A DNA stretch of 36,357 nucleotides from Glaciecola sp. UBA2563 (GCA_002340325.1 DDLV01000003.1:1-36357), one strand, 5' to 3'. Positions 15,943-25,330 are shown, counted from the first letter of the stretch. The notes: a model not told the origin generated them from the sequence alone. Numbers and translations are program-made.

Positions 15943-16754
15943 CCAGATGCATTTCGAAGGTTAAGCACTCTGTCTTCATCAAACAGTAAATACTGCCCTT
16001 TGATACCTAGGAGTTTGCCCTCAATGTCCGGGGTTTTATCAAAATTAAGAGACTTGATTTTTTCAGGGAAGTGCACCACAGGATAGTTAATGTCTAGCGC
16101 GGGCAAGTCCAATGGTGTCAATGATTGCAATCCGATTTCGTTTGTTATCGCATCTATACTCGCACTGACCTTTTCTTTTAATTGAGCCCAAAACTCTTTC
16201 AAATCGACGTCTGGATAGCCGCCTTTTAACATTGTTCGCCAATTTGTTTTATCTGAAATAAATTTTGCGATTTCAATTTCAACCAGCCCGCTAACTTTTC
16301 GGCTTGGCACCCTGAAAATTGGCAGTGCCTGCGTGGCACCCTGATCTATCCAGCGGGAAGAAACACCGTTGCTCACATGACGCGTGATCCCCACTTTTAC
16401 CGCGCCAGTGTTTGCCAAATAGACAAAATGATCTTGCAAACAGTTCGCTTCTCCCCAATCGGGCTCGCGGCATGTCCCTTGGTCATAATGACATTTCTCT
16501 GGTTTGATTATGCAGGTATCACATTGCGCCAAACTTCGAAAACAGGGGAAACACGCCCCCTGATTAAACGTCTTTTTGGTTTTTCTTCCGCAGTGAATAC
16601 AGTTGATTTGGCCCGAAAAATTCAGTCTTAAATGACTACCTATCAGCGCATTCATATGAATAGATGATTCTTTTGTATCTAGGTAATACTGCGCTACGTT
16701 GTGTTTGTTGATGTCTACACGCATTTTGCGTACATGAATGTCATGCTGGCTCAT
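15909..16754 (-). CDS. DUF2797 family protein (Cys-rich, zinc-binding)
   Basis: This 281-residue protein belongs to the DUF2797 family, whose function is not established. A Cys-rich region (CIHCGRKT at 52-59, CFPCF at 68-72, then Cys78, 81, 88, 95 and 105) is likely to bind zinc. It is followed by HFVYLANTGAVKVGITR, a segment recalling GIY-YIG folds. The C-terminus LLGIKGQYLLFDEDRVLNLRNASGY is a family hallmark. The stop lies 34 nt inside the end of the convergent GGDEF/EAL gene, and both C-termini look genuine. Repeat element A lies just upstream, so its promoter may lie within or beside that palindrome. Confidence 0.85.
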   Translation of the reverse strand: MSQHDIHVRKMRVDINKHNVAQYYLDTKESSIHMNALIGSHLRLNFSGQINCIHCGRKTKKTFNQGACFPCFRSLAQCDTCIIKPEKCHYDQGTCREPDWGEANCLQDHFVYLANTGAVKVGITRHVSNGVSSRWIDQGATQALPIFRVPSRKVSGLVEIEIAKFISDKTNWRTMLKGGYPDVDLKEFWAQLKEKVSASIDAITNEIGLQSLTPLDLPALDINYPVVHFPEKIKSLNFDKTPDIEGKLLGIKGQYLLFDEDRVLNLRNASGYNITMSSSAV

Positions 16755-16796
16755 GTCTGACTTCTCTTTTTGTTTTTCATTTGGCTTTTGGCTTTA

Positions 16797-16971
16797 TTCC
16801 CGTTAATTGTTGTTGATACATGTTTCGGACATTTAATTATGGGAATAGTGCATTTGAAAGTCGCTGTGAACCCAATCCCTGGGCGCTCTGCGAATTCATC
16901 CATGAATTCGAAGCTTTCAAATGCACTATTCCCACAATCAACTGTGTATCAAATATCGATAACAATTAACG
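16797..16971. repeat. Palindromic intergenic element, copy A
   Basis: This is one of four related hairpin elements. A 20-bp perfect inner arm (16841-16860 with 16914-16933, ending TTTGAAAG/CTTTCAAA) encloses a core beginning TCGCTGTGAACCCAATCC. The core contains GGGCGCTCTGCGAA and a small inner palindrome GAATTCAT-CC-ATGAATTC. The outer ends show CGTTAATTGTT paired with AACAATTAACG, and the left end extends to TTCCCGTTAATTG. It lies 18 bp downstream of the ilvD stop and upstream of DUF2797. No T-run follows, so it is not a classical terminator. Confidence 0.85.
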
Positions 16972-16989
16972 CAAACGAAGCCATTCGAT

Positions 16990-18663
16990 TCACTTATCAG
17001 TCACAGCACCCGTTGAAGCGGAGCTTACCGTTTTTGCATATTTAGAAAGCAAGCCACGAGTATATCGAGGTGCTGGTCTCGTCCAATTTTCTAAACGATT
17101 TGCTACTTCTGCTTCAGACACGACTAAGGTAATTTCTTTTTTGCTGGCATCAATTATGATTTCGTCACCATCCTCTACGATAGCCAACGGTCCACCTTCA
17201 AACGCTTCTGGCGTCACATGTCCAATGACAAAGCCGCGACTACCACCCGAAAATCTTCCATCTGTTATAAGCGCAACATCATCGCCTAGCCCCCGTCCCA
17301 TAATTGCGCTGGTTGGGCTTAACATTTCGCGCATACCCGGTCCACCTTTGGGTCCTTCATACCGAATAACAACCACGTCGCCCGCAACAATTTCACCTTC
17401 GATAATCGCTTTGAACGAATCTTCTTCTGACGAAAAAACACGCGCTTTGCCTTTAAACGATAGTCCCTCTTTACCCGTTATTTTTGCTACCGCGCCTTCA
17501 GGTGCTAAGTTTCCTCTTAGGATAACAAGGTGGCTGTCCGGTTTAATCGGCGTCTCAAACGGCAATATAATATCTTGCCCATCTGGATAAAGTGCAACGT
17601 CTGCTAAGTTTTCGGCCATTGTCTTACCGGTTACCGTCATGCAATCACCGTGTAACATGCCAGCATCCAGCATCAGCTTCATCAGTGGTCGAATACCGCC
17701 AATTTCGATAAGTTCTGACATCAGGTATTTGCCACTCGGGCGCAAATCAGCAATCACCGGTGTAACATCACCGAGGCGCTCAAAATCATCAAGCGTAATC
17801 TCCACACCAATGGCATCTGCCATGGCAATGAGGTGCAACACTGCGTTCGTTGAGCCGCCGAGAGTTATTATCACTCTAATTGCATTTTCGAATGCTTTTT
17901 TTGTCATAATATCGGAGGGCTTTATATCGTGCTCAAGCAGATTCATTACTGCTTGGCCAGCGGCTATGCAGTCATCAATTTTATTATCAGAAACCGCATT
18001 TTGCGCCGAACTGTTGGGCAGACTCATACCCAATGCTTCGATGGCCGAAGCCATTGTATTGGCGGTATACATGCCCCCACATGAGCCAGCGCCCGGGATT
18101 GCTTTTTTCTCAACATCATGCAGTTCTTTAATCGGGATATCGCCTTTGGCATGAGCCCCAACCGCTTCAAACACCGACACAATATCGGTGTGATTTTCAC
18201 CGGGTAAAATAGTACCTCCATAAACAAAAATAGAAGGTCTATTTAACCGCGCTAAACCAATCAAACATCCCGGCATATTTTTATCACATCCACCGATAGC
18301 AATAATCGCATCGTGTCCCATGCAGGCAGAAACAGTCTCTATACTATCCGCAATAACTTCCCTTGAGACTAATGAATATTTCATTCCCTCGGTCCCCATG
18401 GAGATACCGTCGGAAATCGTTATAGTGTTGTATATGATCCCTTTGCCACCACTTTCTGAAACGCCTGATTCGACTTTTTCAGCAAGTTTATCGATGTGCA
18501 TATTACACGGCGTTACCATACTCCAAGTCGACGCAATACCTACTTGTGATTTTGAAAAGTCATCGTCGTTGAATCCTACCGCTCGAAGCATCGAACGGCT
18601 CGGAGCCTGTGCATTGCCATCGACAATGATTGACGAGTGTTTACGGGTATCTTTTTGAGACAT
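16990..18663 (-). CDS. ilvD: Dihydroxy-acid dehydratase
   Basis: This iron-sulfur enzyme converts 2,3-dihydroxy-acids to 2-keto acids in isoleucine and valine synthesis. The three cluster cysteines are visible: Cys53 in TPCNMH, Cys126 in GGCDKNMPGC, and Cys195 in GAGSCGGMYTANTM. The C-terminal half has the SGGSRGFVIGHVTPEA motif. At 557 residues it is the shorter type; the enteric ilvD in ilvGMEDA operons is about 616. It stands apart from other ilv genes here, so it may be a second or independently acquired copy (inference). GGAG precedes ATG 18663 at a long spacing of about 11 nt. Repeat A follows the stop by 18 bp. Confidence 0.95.
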   Translation of the reverse strand: MSQKDTRKHSSIIVDGNAQAPSRSMLRAVGFNDDDFSKSQVGIASTWSMVTPCNMHIDKLAEKVESGVSESGGKGIIYNTITISDGISMGTEGMKYSLVSREVIADSIETVSACMGHDAIIAIGGCDKNMPGCLIGLARLNRPSIFVYGGTILPGENHTDIVSVFEAVGAHAKGDIPIKELHDVEKKAIPGAGSCGGMYTANTMASAIEALGMSLPNSSAQNAVSDNKIDDCIAAGQAVMNLLEHDIKPSDIMTKKAFENAIRVIITLGGSTNAVLHLIAMADAIGVEITLDDFERLGDVTPVIADLRPSGKYLMSELIEIGGIRPLMKLMLDAGMLHGDCMTVTGKTMAENLADVALYPDGQDIILPFETPIKPDSHLVILRGNLAPEGAVAKITGKEGLSFKGKARVFSSEEDSFKAIIEGEIVAGDVVVIRYEGPKGGPGMREMLSPTSAIMGRGLGDDVALITDGRFSGGSRGFVIGHVTPEAFEGGPLAIVEDGDEIIIDASKKEITLVVSEAEVANRLENWTRPAPRYTRGLLSKYAKTVSSASTGAVTDK

Positions 18664-18720
18664 ATGTGCGGGATCTCCTTGTTTTACACTTCACTAAGAA
18701 TAGATTTTTATCGATGTAAA

Positions 18721-19221
18721 TCAATTTCGGGGTTTTGGCGATACGTGTTGAGAGCCTTTAGCGTTTAGAAAGGTTCGCCACAATGCGATTGAACGAAGCT
18801 GAATTAGCTCAATTTCACACATCATACGTTGCTGGTTTTGCTGTTCGACGCTTGTCCAAATGAAATTTTCGGCCTTACAGTGCGCTTCCGAATACGCCAT
18901 CCACTTTTGTTGGCCGCTAAAAATGGCTTCTTGTATTGATTTATCATCAATAAACCTTTCCAGACTCGCAAGCAAATATCGCTGCATTGTCTTTTCCGAT
19001 GAGGCGCGAAGGGACTGAATATCGATAGTATTTAATGTGGTTAAAGGCGCAGGGCTCAACAACTTATCATTGTCTATTTGCGACTCATCCGTATGCGTGG
19101 AATCACAGCCAAGCAAACAAAGAACTATAAAAAAAGATAGCAAAATACGCGCGCACAATGACTTGAAAAAAATAATGGCGTTATCCAATGGTAAATGGTT
19201 TATATGAAAGCAGCGATCCAC
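18721..19221 (-). CDS. Lipoprotein with LprI-like (DUF1311) domain
   Basis: The C-terminal half (about 75-155) matches the DUF1311/LprI pattern: a long helix, then AIFSGQQKWMAYSEAHC, a second cysteine in MMCEIELIQLRSIALW, and the conserved spacing of W, C, C and R. Members include lysozyme-inhibitor-like LprI; a role against lysozyme is only a family hint. Residues 24-39 form a hydrophobic stretch ending in a lipobox (CLLGC, Cys39), which predicts a lipoprotein. The 38-residue signal from ATG 19221 is long, and an in-frame TTG (Leu12 or Leu22) could be the true start. It lies 57 bp upstream of ilvD on the same strand. Confidence 0.6.
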   Translation of the reverse strand: MDRCFHINHLPLDNAIIFFKSLCARILLSFFIVLCLLGCDSTHTDESQIDNDKLLSPAPLTTLNTIDIQSLRASSEKTMQRYLLASLERFIDDKSIQEAIFSGQQKWMAYSEAHCKAENFIWTSVEQQNQQRMMCEIELIQLRSIALWRTFLNAKGSQHVSPKPRN

Positions 19222-19268
19222 TAGACAGAGTATAACGCATTCTGCATGATTTATAGGTTTTGTTCTGG

Positions 19269-19442
19269 TTAAGTGTTGCTTAGTTTCTAAAGTGTTGATT
19301 TACATTTTATTGTAGGCATTGTGATTTGAAAGTCGCTGTAAACCCAATCCCTGGGCGCTCTGCGAATTCATCCATGAATTCGAAGCTTTCAAATCACAAT
19401 GCCTACAATAAAATGAGCGATGTGTAATTTAGCAACACTTAA
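19269..19442. repeat. Palindromic intergenic element, copy B
   Basis: This copy has a perfect 30-bp inner arm (19303-19332 with 19386-19415, ending GATTTGAAAG/CTTTCAAATC) and a 12-bp terminal pair (TTAAGTGTTGCT at 19269-19280 with 19431-19442). The core is the same type as copy A, differing at one visible base (TGTAAACCC versus TGTGAACCC), while the arms differ strongly from A. It lies 26 bp downstream of the PDZ-hydrolase stop and upstream of the LprI-like gene. Confidence 0.88.
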
Positions 19443-19468
19443 ATTGGACAGAGCCATCTTTTATATGA

Positions 19469-20944
19469 CTATGAGCGGGTTATTCTCTCATTCATCCAAT
19501 CAACCGCTGCTGCCGCAATTCGCGGGTCATAGCTGTTCAGAGCATCGCTAGCACGCCATTTACCAAACCTCAGTTTTTTGGTGTATTCATCAAGTGGTAT
19601 TTCTGGTTTTGACAAGCCATGTTCTGCACCCTCTATGGCGAGAAATGTGCCCCTCTTTTCTGACTCGTTGTTCACAGAAGAGGCAATTAATTTTGCATCT
19701 TTATCGGATATAACATGAACGTCCATAGTGCCGTGCAGTGCCAATACATCACCTTGATAGTTCTTCCATGCATTTTCAATATCAAACTGATTTAAGCTTC
19801 TTAAAAACGAGTAGTGTCGATACAACACCATCTCGTTTTCTGCTGGATACAACCTATCCATAAAAACCTTCGGGTGAGCTGAAACCATTGCTTCCCACGA
19901 CATTGTTGATGTCATTAGATCACGTAGAAACGGATAGACATATTTGGCTTTGCGTTTTGCTTTTCGCAGATTCTGGCCGAGAACTTTAGGTTGTTCTGTT
20001 AACACATCGTATGAATATTCAATCCACCGACGCCCCACAGCGCCATAGGAAATAATCCCCTTGGGAACAATGCTGTTTTGTAACTCAGCGTATTTTTGTT
20101 GATTTTCAGCAATCGCAATTGCCACTGATGCACCTAACGAATGACCAAAGAGAAATATTTCATTCGATTCGACATAGGGCAAGTCAACCAGTTTGTTAAA
20201 TCCGGCAACAAATGCAGATGCTTCTTGAGGAAAGTTGACGAGGTTGCAACTGATATCACTAACGCTATCGCCCACCCCATGTTTTTCCTGCCTTACCACG
20301 ACATAACCAGCTTTGGCGATGTCTTCCGCGAAACGTCTAATAGGATTGTCGCCCGTCCCTCCAAAATCAACAGAGGCGCAGCTAAATCCCTGAAGATAAA
20401 ACAGCACAGGATAACGCTTGTTTTCGCTAGCATCCGCTGGACGATACACGATTAATCGAGAATTACCCTCATTAATGGCAACCTCGGTATATTCAATCTC
20501 TAAACCATCAACTTTTTCTCTTGCTCTTTCTTGCGCTTTAGCACTTAGCAACAGAGTTTTTCCGTCTCGCTCAACCTCGAATATCAAACTATTACCGCCT
20601 TTTGTATTGGCAGCAATTTCGACTATATCAGTCATCGAACGCATGCTTTTCTGGTTGATGCGAAGCACTTTATCTCCTAGTTTCACGCCCATTGCATCTG
20701 CTGTTGATTGCTTATCAACAAAGGTAATGGTGACGCCCAAATCGTCGCCTTTAGATTCTCCTCCTATTCCAAAATAGGCACGTCTTTTGAGCAGCTTTTC
20801 GCTCTGTGAAGAATGCTCAGCAACTAATGTATTATTGTCAGAAATAGCTTGTGGGGTATCTTGTTTGCTCAATGCAGGTTGATTAAACGCGAAAACACTC
20901 ATACACAAAACAATTGTGAATGAAGAAAAATTCTTTTTGTTCAT
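19469..20944 (-). CDS. Exported PDZ-alpha/beta-hydrolase fusion
   Basis: This 491-residue protein has a signal peptide (about 1-26). A PDZ domain at about 57-138 reads YFGIGGESKGDDLGVTITFV, then ADAMGVKLGDKVLRINQKSM. The alpha/beta hydrolase is at about 150-490. The hydrolase triad is visible: Ser269 in GHSLG, Asp408 in HGTMDVHV, and His442 in GAEHG. The fold resembles dienelactone-hydrolase or acyl-peptidase-like esterases; the substrate is unknown. PDZ domains usually bind C-terminal peptides, so the fusion may steer the enzyme to protein or peptide substrates in the periplasm (inference). ATG 20944 has GAGGG about 9 nt upstream. Repeat B follows 26 bp after the stop. Confidence 0.85.
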   Translation of the reverse strand: MNKKNFSSFTIVLCMSVFAFNQPALSKQDTPQAISDNNTLVAEHSSQSEKLLKRRAYFGIGGESKGDDLGVTITFVDKQSTADAMGVKLGDKVLRINQKSMRSMTDIVEIAANTKGGNSLIFEVERDGKTLLLSAKAQERAREKVDGLEIEYTEVAINEGNSRLIVYRPADASENKRYPVLFYLQGFSCASVDFGGTGDNPIRRFAEDIAKAGYVVVRQEKHGVGDSVSDISCNLVNFPQEASAFVAGFNKLVDLPYVESNEIFLFGHSLGASVAIAIAENQQKYAELQNSIVPKGIISYGAVGRRWIEYSYDVLTEQPKVLGQNLRKAKRKAKYVYPFLRDLMTSTMSWEAMVSAHPKVFMDRLYPAENEMVLYRHYSFLRSLNQFDIENAWKNYQGDVLALHGTMDVHVISDKDAKLIASSVNNESEKRGTFLAIEGAEHGLSKPEIPLDEYTKKLRFGKWRASDALNSYDPRIAAAAVDWMNERITRS

Positions 20945-21052
20945 TAATTGACCCTCTCAAACGAAATAGATTGCGCGGTTGAGATAATTAACCTGAAGTA
21001 GGGATAATCACTTCACGGGATATTAGCTACACATCAGGCTGTGCAGTTAGTC

Positions 21053-21877
21053 TCATTTTGCTTTTTTGTGTAAAGACGGACGAACACCGTGCACCCTTGC
21101 ATAAGCGCGAGAAAAAGACGTGATATCTGCAAAGCCAAGCTCCACTGCCAGTGCATTCAGATCTTGACCATCGATAACTTTTTGTTTTGATCGAAGTAGT
21201 CTCTGATGCTGATGGAATCTTAGAGGGGGTTTACCAAACGCTCGTTTAAAACTATGACTCAGATAAAAACGAGATAAACAACATGCACGAGAGAGGTCGT
21301 GCAGTGTAATATTGGTATCGAGATTATCGAAAATATATGCATATGCGATAGAAAGCCTAGAGGCGAGTTCAGTTTTCGCTGAAGGTCTCCTAATATCTAG
21401 ACGATTGCTGACAAATGAAAGTGTCGCTAAATACTCAGCGACGTCACATTGTAAATCTTCAAGACCACTATTTTCGGTGCTTTTTGAAGCTAGATTTGAG
21501 GTTATGTTTGAGATTGGCAATTTTATACCATAAGGGATATTAACTTCGCGTCCGCTTCCTTCAAAATCACGTGACATTGCTTCATTTAACCTTTCTTGCA
21601 AAGCGTTTTCAGCAAAATAAAAACACGTGCCTGTCGCTGTTTGGGAAATATCGACGTCAATATTAGTAAACGACGGTGTTAGAAGTGCTTGTTTTGAACA
21701 CAGTGCAACACTGACATTGTCAAATGCGTACTGTTCAACACCGCTCGACACTGTTTTTAGTGAGATCAAGCTTGAATAAAGCTTAATTTTACCCTTTGCC
21801 AACTGCGACTTTAATACGCGCGGTCCATCCAACGACAATGCGCTCAGCTGATGAAATGAAGAGATTAATTGCGACAA
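21053..21877 (-). CDS. AraC family transcriptional regulator
   Basis: The C-terminal 100 residues form a double helix-turn-helix of the AraC type: ITLHDLSRACCLSRFYLSHSFKRAFGKPP, then a second helix pair ending ADITSFSRAYARVHGVRPSLHK. The N-terminal part (1-165) is an effector or dimerisation domain that I cannot assign. The start is TTG 21877, 12 bp after the stop of the patatin-like gene, so the two are probably co-transcribed. A regulator placed downstream of its likely target suggests autoregulation of this operon or control of the divergent gene at 24364 (inference). No clear ribosome site precedes the TTG. Confidence 0.85.
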   Translation of the reverse strand: MSQLISSFHQLSALSLDGPRVLKSQLAKGKIKLYSSLISLKTVSSGVEQYAFDNVSVALCSKQALLTPSFTNIDVDISQTATGTCFYFAENALQERLNEAMSRDFEGSGREVNIPYGIKLPISNITSNLASKSTENSGLEDLQCDVAEYLATLSFVSNRLDIRRPSAKTELASRLSIAYAYIFDNLDTNITLHDLSRACCLSRFYLSHSFKRAFGKPPLRFHQHQRLLRSKQKVIDGQDLNALAVELGFADITSFSRAYARVHGVRPSLHKKAK

Positions 21878-21889
21878 GGTGACATCCGC

Positions 21890-24316
21890 TTATTTATCAG
21901 TGTTACATTGCGCCAAGGCAGCTGCAATAAGGTCTGAAGACTGAAAATAGTGGATAATTTGAGTTGATAGCTTGCATTTCGATCTATCAGACAGCCACCA
22001 ACCCAGAGGCGGATTAATACCTTTTTGCTCATCGTTTACCCTACCCTTTATATCAGGTGAGTCGGTATTCAGGTCGTTATAATTAAACACGATCATTGGC
22101 TTGTTATTGAATAGCATTCTCGATAAATTATTGGCTGCTATGTCACTGCTACCTTTTAGCCTATTAACATCATCTATGAAGCGTTCCTGCTGCTCAATCA
22201 TTTCGTGCAACATTGTATTAGCCAAGCCACCTCTTATAGAGACTAGAGCTTGCAAGGGGCTAGTAATTTCGTGGGCAAACCAGCTTGATGTATCAGTGTG
22301 TATTGCTGGCCTATCGGTATTAAAGCGTGTATCCAGTGCACCGAGCTCTTTTTTGTCTATGTTATTGTTTGCATCTTGCAAGCCTTCAAAAAGACTATTC
22401 GTCAAGATAACAGGGATGGGCAGAAATATTATCTCTTCTTGCGTTTTTGCTTGATTTTGTGAGTCTACTTCATTGACGTCCTCAAAGGATGTGTTGTATG
22501 AATGAATTTGTTGGCCGTCATAGAAAGTTTTACCACTTAGAAACAATTCACTAATCATATCCGACGTGGTTGAGGCGCCAAAATTATCAAAATATCCAGC
22601 ATCCGCGAGATGCAGCTTATCCGCCCTATCCTTTGTAGCATCTATGGTGCCTGTTGGCGTGATATACGGAAATCTGGCTGAATTAAGCGCGACGGTGCTT
22701 ATTCGCATATCGGTCAGTTCACTGAGGTTTGCATCCTCGTTAATGATTTCAAACAAATCAATCTTGTTCGAAAACACATCAGCGTTTATTTTAAAGGGCG
22801 CATACAACGCTAACATGCCAAGTTCTTGCACAGTAGCGGTTCCCATTAATATTGGCTCCCAATCGTTTTTATCGCCTGAATAAAGCGACATATACGGTTG
22901 AGCAAGCCCTGCGCTACTGTTGTTTTTTATGCTTTTCAAATATACGTTTTCGAATCCCCGTTCAAATGCTTTTTCTAAATAGGCAGCTCTATCCCTGCTG
23001 TATATCGGAATAGGTAATGGCGCAAAACTATACAGTAAGTCATTATAAAGAAATGACGTCGTCACCGATGATAGGTAGTCTTTGCCAACTGCTTTATCCA
23101 GTAAACAGAATCGACTTGTGAAAGACTCAACGTTCTGTCTCGCTAGCTCTTTGAGATATTCACTTGGTTGACATGATAAATTCTCAATTCGGGCATCATT
23201 TATCTGACGAGACGCGAGATAAATCGCATTGCCAACGCTGCCACCAGAGGCTCCCGTTAAGGCAAAGATATTGTTTTCAAATCCAGGTAACTGCGTTTCT
23301 AGGTGAGCTAGCGCCAGGCTCGTCCAGTACGCTGCGCGTAATCCTCCACCCTGTGAAGCAACAAAAAATACAGGAACAATCTTAGTATTTTCATCTAATT
23401 GATACGCAATGCCTTTTTCGAGCACATGAGACGTAAAGGTTGTAAACGCCTCATCTAATGAGTCATATTGTCGCTCTATTGTCGTTTCTTCGTCATCAAA
23501 CATTCGAATCTGATGATTATCTGACCATGGCAAAACACCCGCGATAATTGGAACGCCAATAGCGAAAATAAAGATAGGATATGGTCTTTTAATAAAACCG
23601 TAAAAGGCGCTGTCTTTTTTACGAGAGCGGAAAATATCGAAAAATAAATATGATGCTAATGTCAATCCAAACATCATGCTGCCTAGACCAATGAGAATCA
23701 AATTCAGACCGAAAATGATAAACGTAAAAAGCGATGGCAAAAATATCGCGAAGCCACTCAGGATCACGACAGTTACCAATAAAAAGGCAAATATTCCGCG
23801 ATGAGATAAAACCTGCTCTCCGCCAATTTCAATGCTATTTCTAACTACGAGCAACAGGAAAATAAAAACAGCGGCTGCCAGACTGTAGATACCAACATTA
23901 TCGTAGCCTTTGATAAATGAAAAAACCGAAATAAACAGCGGTAAGAGAACAGCAATAAATCGAGGAAATGCTATCCCAAATTTACCCCCATAATAAACCG
24001 TTCTATCGTTATCTTCGGGTGAGGTTAGATACTCTATTGCACTGTCAAATGACTGCTCACATGCGCTCAATGTGGAGAGATCAAATATCATGCGAAGACT
24101 TGACCAACAAAGCAGTGAAAAGTACACAATGTAGAAGAATAAACCAATTAGCTTTGCGCTGAAAAGCGAGTCAGAACTATCAATTTGCTGCACCATATCC
24201 ACTGTCTGACCAACGACAAAAAATAGGGCAATAATGATGATATTGAAAACTAGATGAAATCCGCTGGCACTAATACTTACATACAAGTTTTGCCAGCCGT
24301 ACGTAGGTTTTTCCAT
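21890..24316 (-). CDS. Polytopic membrane protein with C-terminal patatin-like phospholipase domain
   Basis: The N-terminal 265 residues hold about six or seven hydrophobic helices (for example 19-37, 53-75, 117-135, 142-158, 172-195, 197-225 and 246-263). A patatin-like domain follows from about 312. Its oxyanion loop is GGGLRAAY (323-330), its nucleophile elbow GASGG places Ser357, and the dyad Asp572 lies in LADAGYFDNFG. All three elements of an active acyl hydrolase are present. The 808-residue protein is likely an inner-membrane lipid or ester hydrolase. Bacterial patatins act in lipid turnover, toxicity and some defence systems (CBASS CapV), but no cyclase lies near, so defence is not supported. 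It forms a probable operon with the AraC gene. Confidence 0.8.
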   Translation of the reverse strand: MEKPTYGWQNLYVSISASGFHLVFNIIIIALFFVVGQTVDMVQQIDSSDSLFSAKLIGLFFYIVYFSLLCWSSLRMIFDLSTLSACEQSFDSAIEYLTSPEDNDRTVYYGGKFGIAFPRFIAVLLPLFISVFSFIKGYDNVGIYSLAAAVFIFLLLVVRNSIEIGGEQVLSHRGIFAFLLVTVVILSGFAIFLPSLFTFIIFGLNLILIGLGSMMFGLTLASYLFFDIFRSRKKDSAFYGFIKRPYPIFIFAIGVPIIAGVLPWSDNHQIRMFDDEETTIERQYDSLDEAFTTFTSHVLEKGIAYQLDENTKIVPVFFVASQGGGLRAAYWTSLALAHLETQLPGFENNIFALTGASGGSVGNAIYLASRQINDARIENLSCQPSEYLKELARQNVESFTSRFCLLDKAVGKDYLSSVTTSFLYNDLLYSFAPLPIPIYSRDRAAYLEKAFERGFENVYLKSIKNNSSAGLAQPYMSLYSGDKNDWEPILMGTATVQELGMLALYAPFKINADVFSNKIDLFEIINEDANLSELTDMRISTVALNSARFPYITPTGTIDATKDRADKLHLADAGYFDNFGASTTSDMISELFLSGKTFYDGQQIHSYNTSFEDVNEVDSQNQAKTQEEIIFLPIPVILTNSLFEGLQDANNNIDKKELGALDTRFNTDRPAIHTDTSSWFAHEITSPLQALVSIRGGLANTMLHEMIEQQERFIDDVNRLKGSSDIAANNLSRMLFNNKPMIVFNYNDLNTDSPDIKGRVNDEQKGINPPLGWWLSDRSKCKLSTQIIHYFQSSDLIAAALAQCNTDK

Positions 24317-24363
24317 TAGGCGCTTTCTTCCTCATTTTTTCCTTACCTTAGTCGATATTTTGT

Positions 24364-25116
24364 TTGAGCGCTAGCGGTGATAGAGTTGATTGGCATCACC
24401 TCTCATGTCGTGTGGCCGTCTTGACACTTAACAAATCACAACTAGATTACATCACTAAAAGCTTGACAGACAAAACCGTGCAAAAGATTGATAAATTAAT
24501 AAAAACGATCATTAGCAGACGAAATTATTGTGCTGCTATCAGCCTATTTTTCTTAGTAATTTTTAATAAAATTAGTGTTGCTGGAGAAGGTGTTGAAGAC
24601 GCAGCAGTTGGCGATATTTTTGATGTTGCTGGACAGCTTTTGGACGTCATTAACGCAGATAATCCTATCAAAGCGATTCGACTGAATATGCCAGCGAATT
24701 CGATTCTACCCGACCATACTTCAGGAAAACGAATCATTATTACAGAAACAGCGTTGCAAATAATACGCTTGGAAAACGAAGGTGAAAATGAAGAGGATGC
24801 AGTTTCTGTCATACCAAAACACAAAGCGTTTTGGCTTGAAAACACATTATCGAAAGAATTTAGGCAAGTAGGATTTGAAACCGCACATTACCTGGCTATT
24901 CTATGGCCTGAAGAACCTTCTAAAGAAACAATGAAAACTCAAGTACCTTGTCCAGGTGAATTACTGTTACAAAACGACTATGCAGACGTATGCCTTGTTG
25001 ATAAGTCACAGAAAATGTCAATGGATACGCCGGTTACTGATAATACGAATGTTATTGTGATTGACCATAAAGTAGATGCGTCGCTAGCATTTGTCATTCA
25101 AATTAGACAACATTGA
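24364..25116 (+). CDS. Hypothetical exported protein, divergent from the patatin-like gene
   Basis: I do not recognise this protein. The frame opens with TTG 24364 and encodes 250 residues. Residues 54-72 form a hydrophobic signal-like stretch (CAAISLFFLVIFNKISVAG) preceded by basic residues, which would be usual at an N-terminus. A later non-ATG start such as GTG 24478 is therefore more likely, giving 212 residues. This also leaves room for the promoter of the divergent gene, whose start is only 47 bp from the TTG. There is no in-frame ATG before the signal. The mature part is acidic, with two cysteines (PCPGELLLQNDYADVC). The palindromic repeat at 25134 begins 17 bp after the stop. Confidence 0.5.
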   Translation: MSASGDRVDWHHLSCRVAVLTLNKSQLDYITKSLTDKTVQKIDKLIKTIISRRNYCAAISLFFLVIFNKISVAGEGVEDAAVGDIFDVAGQLLDVINADNPIKAIRLNMPANSILPDHTSGKRIIITETALQIIRLENEGENEEDAVSVIPKHKAFWLENTLSKEFRQVGFETAHYLAILWPEEPSKETMKTQVPCPGELLLQNDYADVCLVDKSQKMSMDTPVTDNTNVIVIDHKVDASLAFVIQIRQH

Positions 25117-25133
25117 CGTTTGTATCTGACACT

Positions 25134-25299
25134 GTTCGCTCAAGCTACGCTATCTGGCTGCAGCATATTAATATTTAAAAGACGCTTTTCAACGTCCCTG
25201 TTCGTTCGAGCTCGCGGGGTTCTCGACACGAAGTGGATGCGCGAGCACGCTTTTAAAGATTAACATGCCTCCGCTAGGTGCTATATCGCTTGAACGAAC
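25134..25299. repeat. Imperfect palindromic repeat, second family
   Basis: The ends GTTCGCTCAAGC and GCTTGAACGAAC form a terminal inverted repeat with one mismatch. Inside, TTAATATTTAAAAG (25167-25180) pairs with CTTTTAAAGATTAA (one mismatch). The centre is GC-rich (AACGTCCCTGTTCG, then GAAGTGGATGCGCGAGCACGC). It fills the convergent gap between the genes at 24364 and 25331. The right half resembles the first 44 bases of the window. Confidence 0.6.
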
Positions 25300-25330
25300 A
25301 ATATGAAATTTTCGTCGGTACACTTTTACG

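Noticed and set aside
17141..18154. Long plus-strand frames antisense to ilvD
   Set aside because: They are shadows of a strongly conserved enzyme gene, with low-complexity Ser/Pro-rich translations.
21890..24316. Patatin effector of a CBASS-type defence system
   Set aside because: No cyclic-nucleotide synthase or associated defence genes lie near, and the protein is polytopic, unlike soluble CapV.
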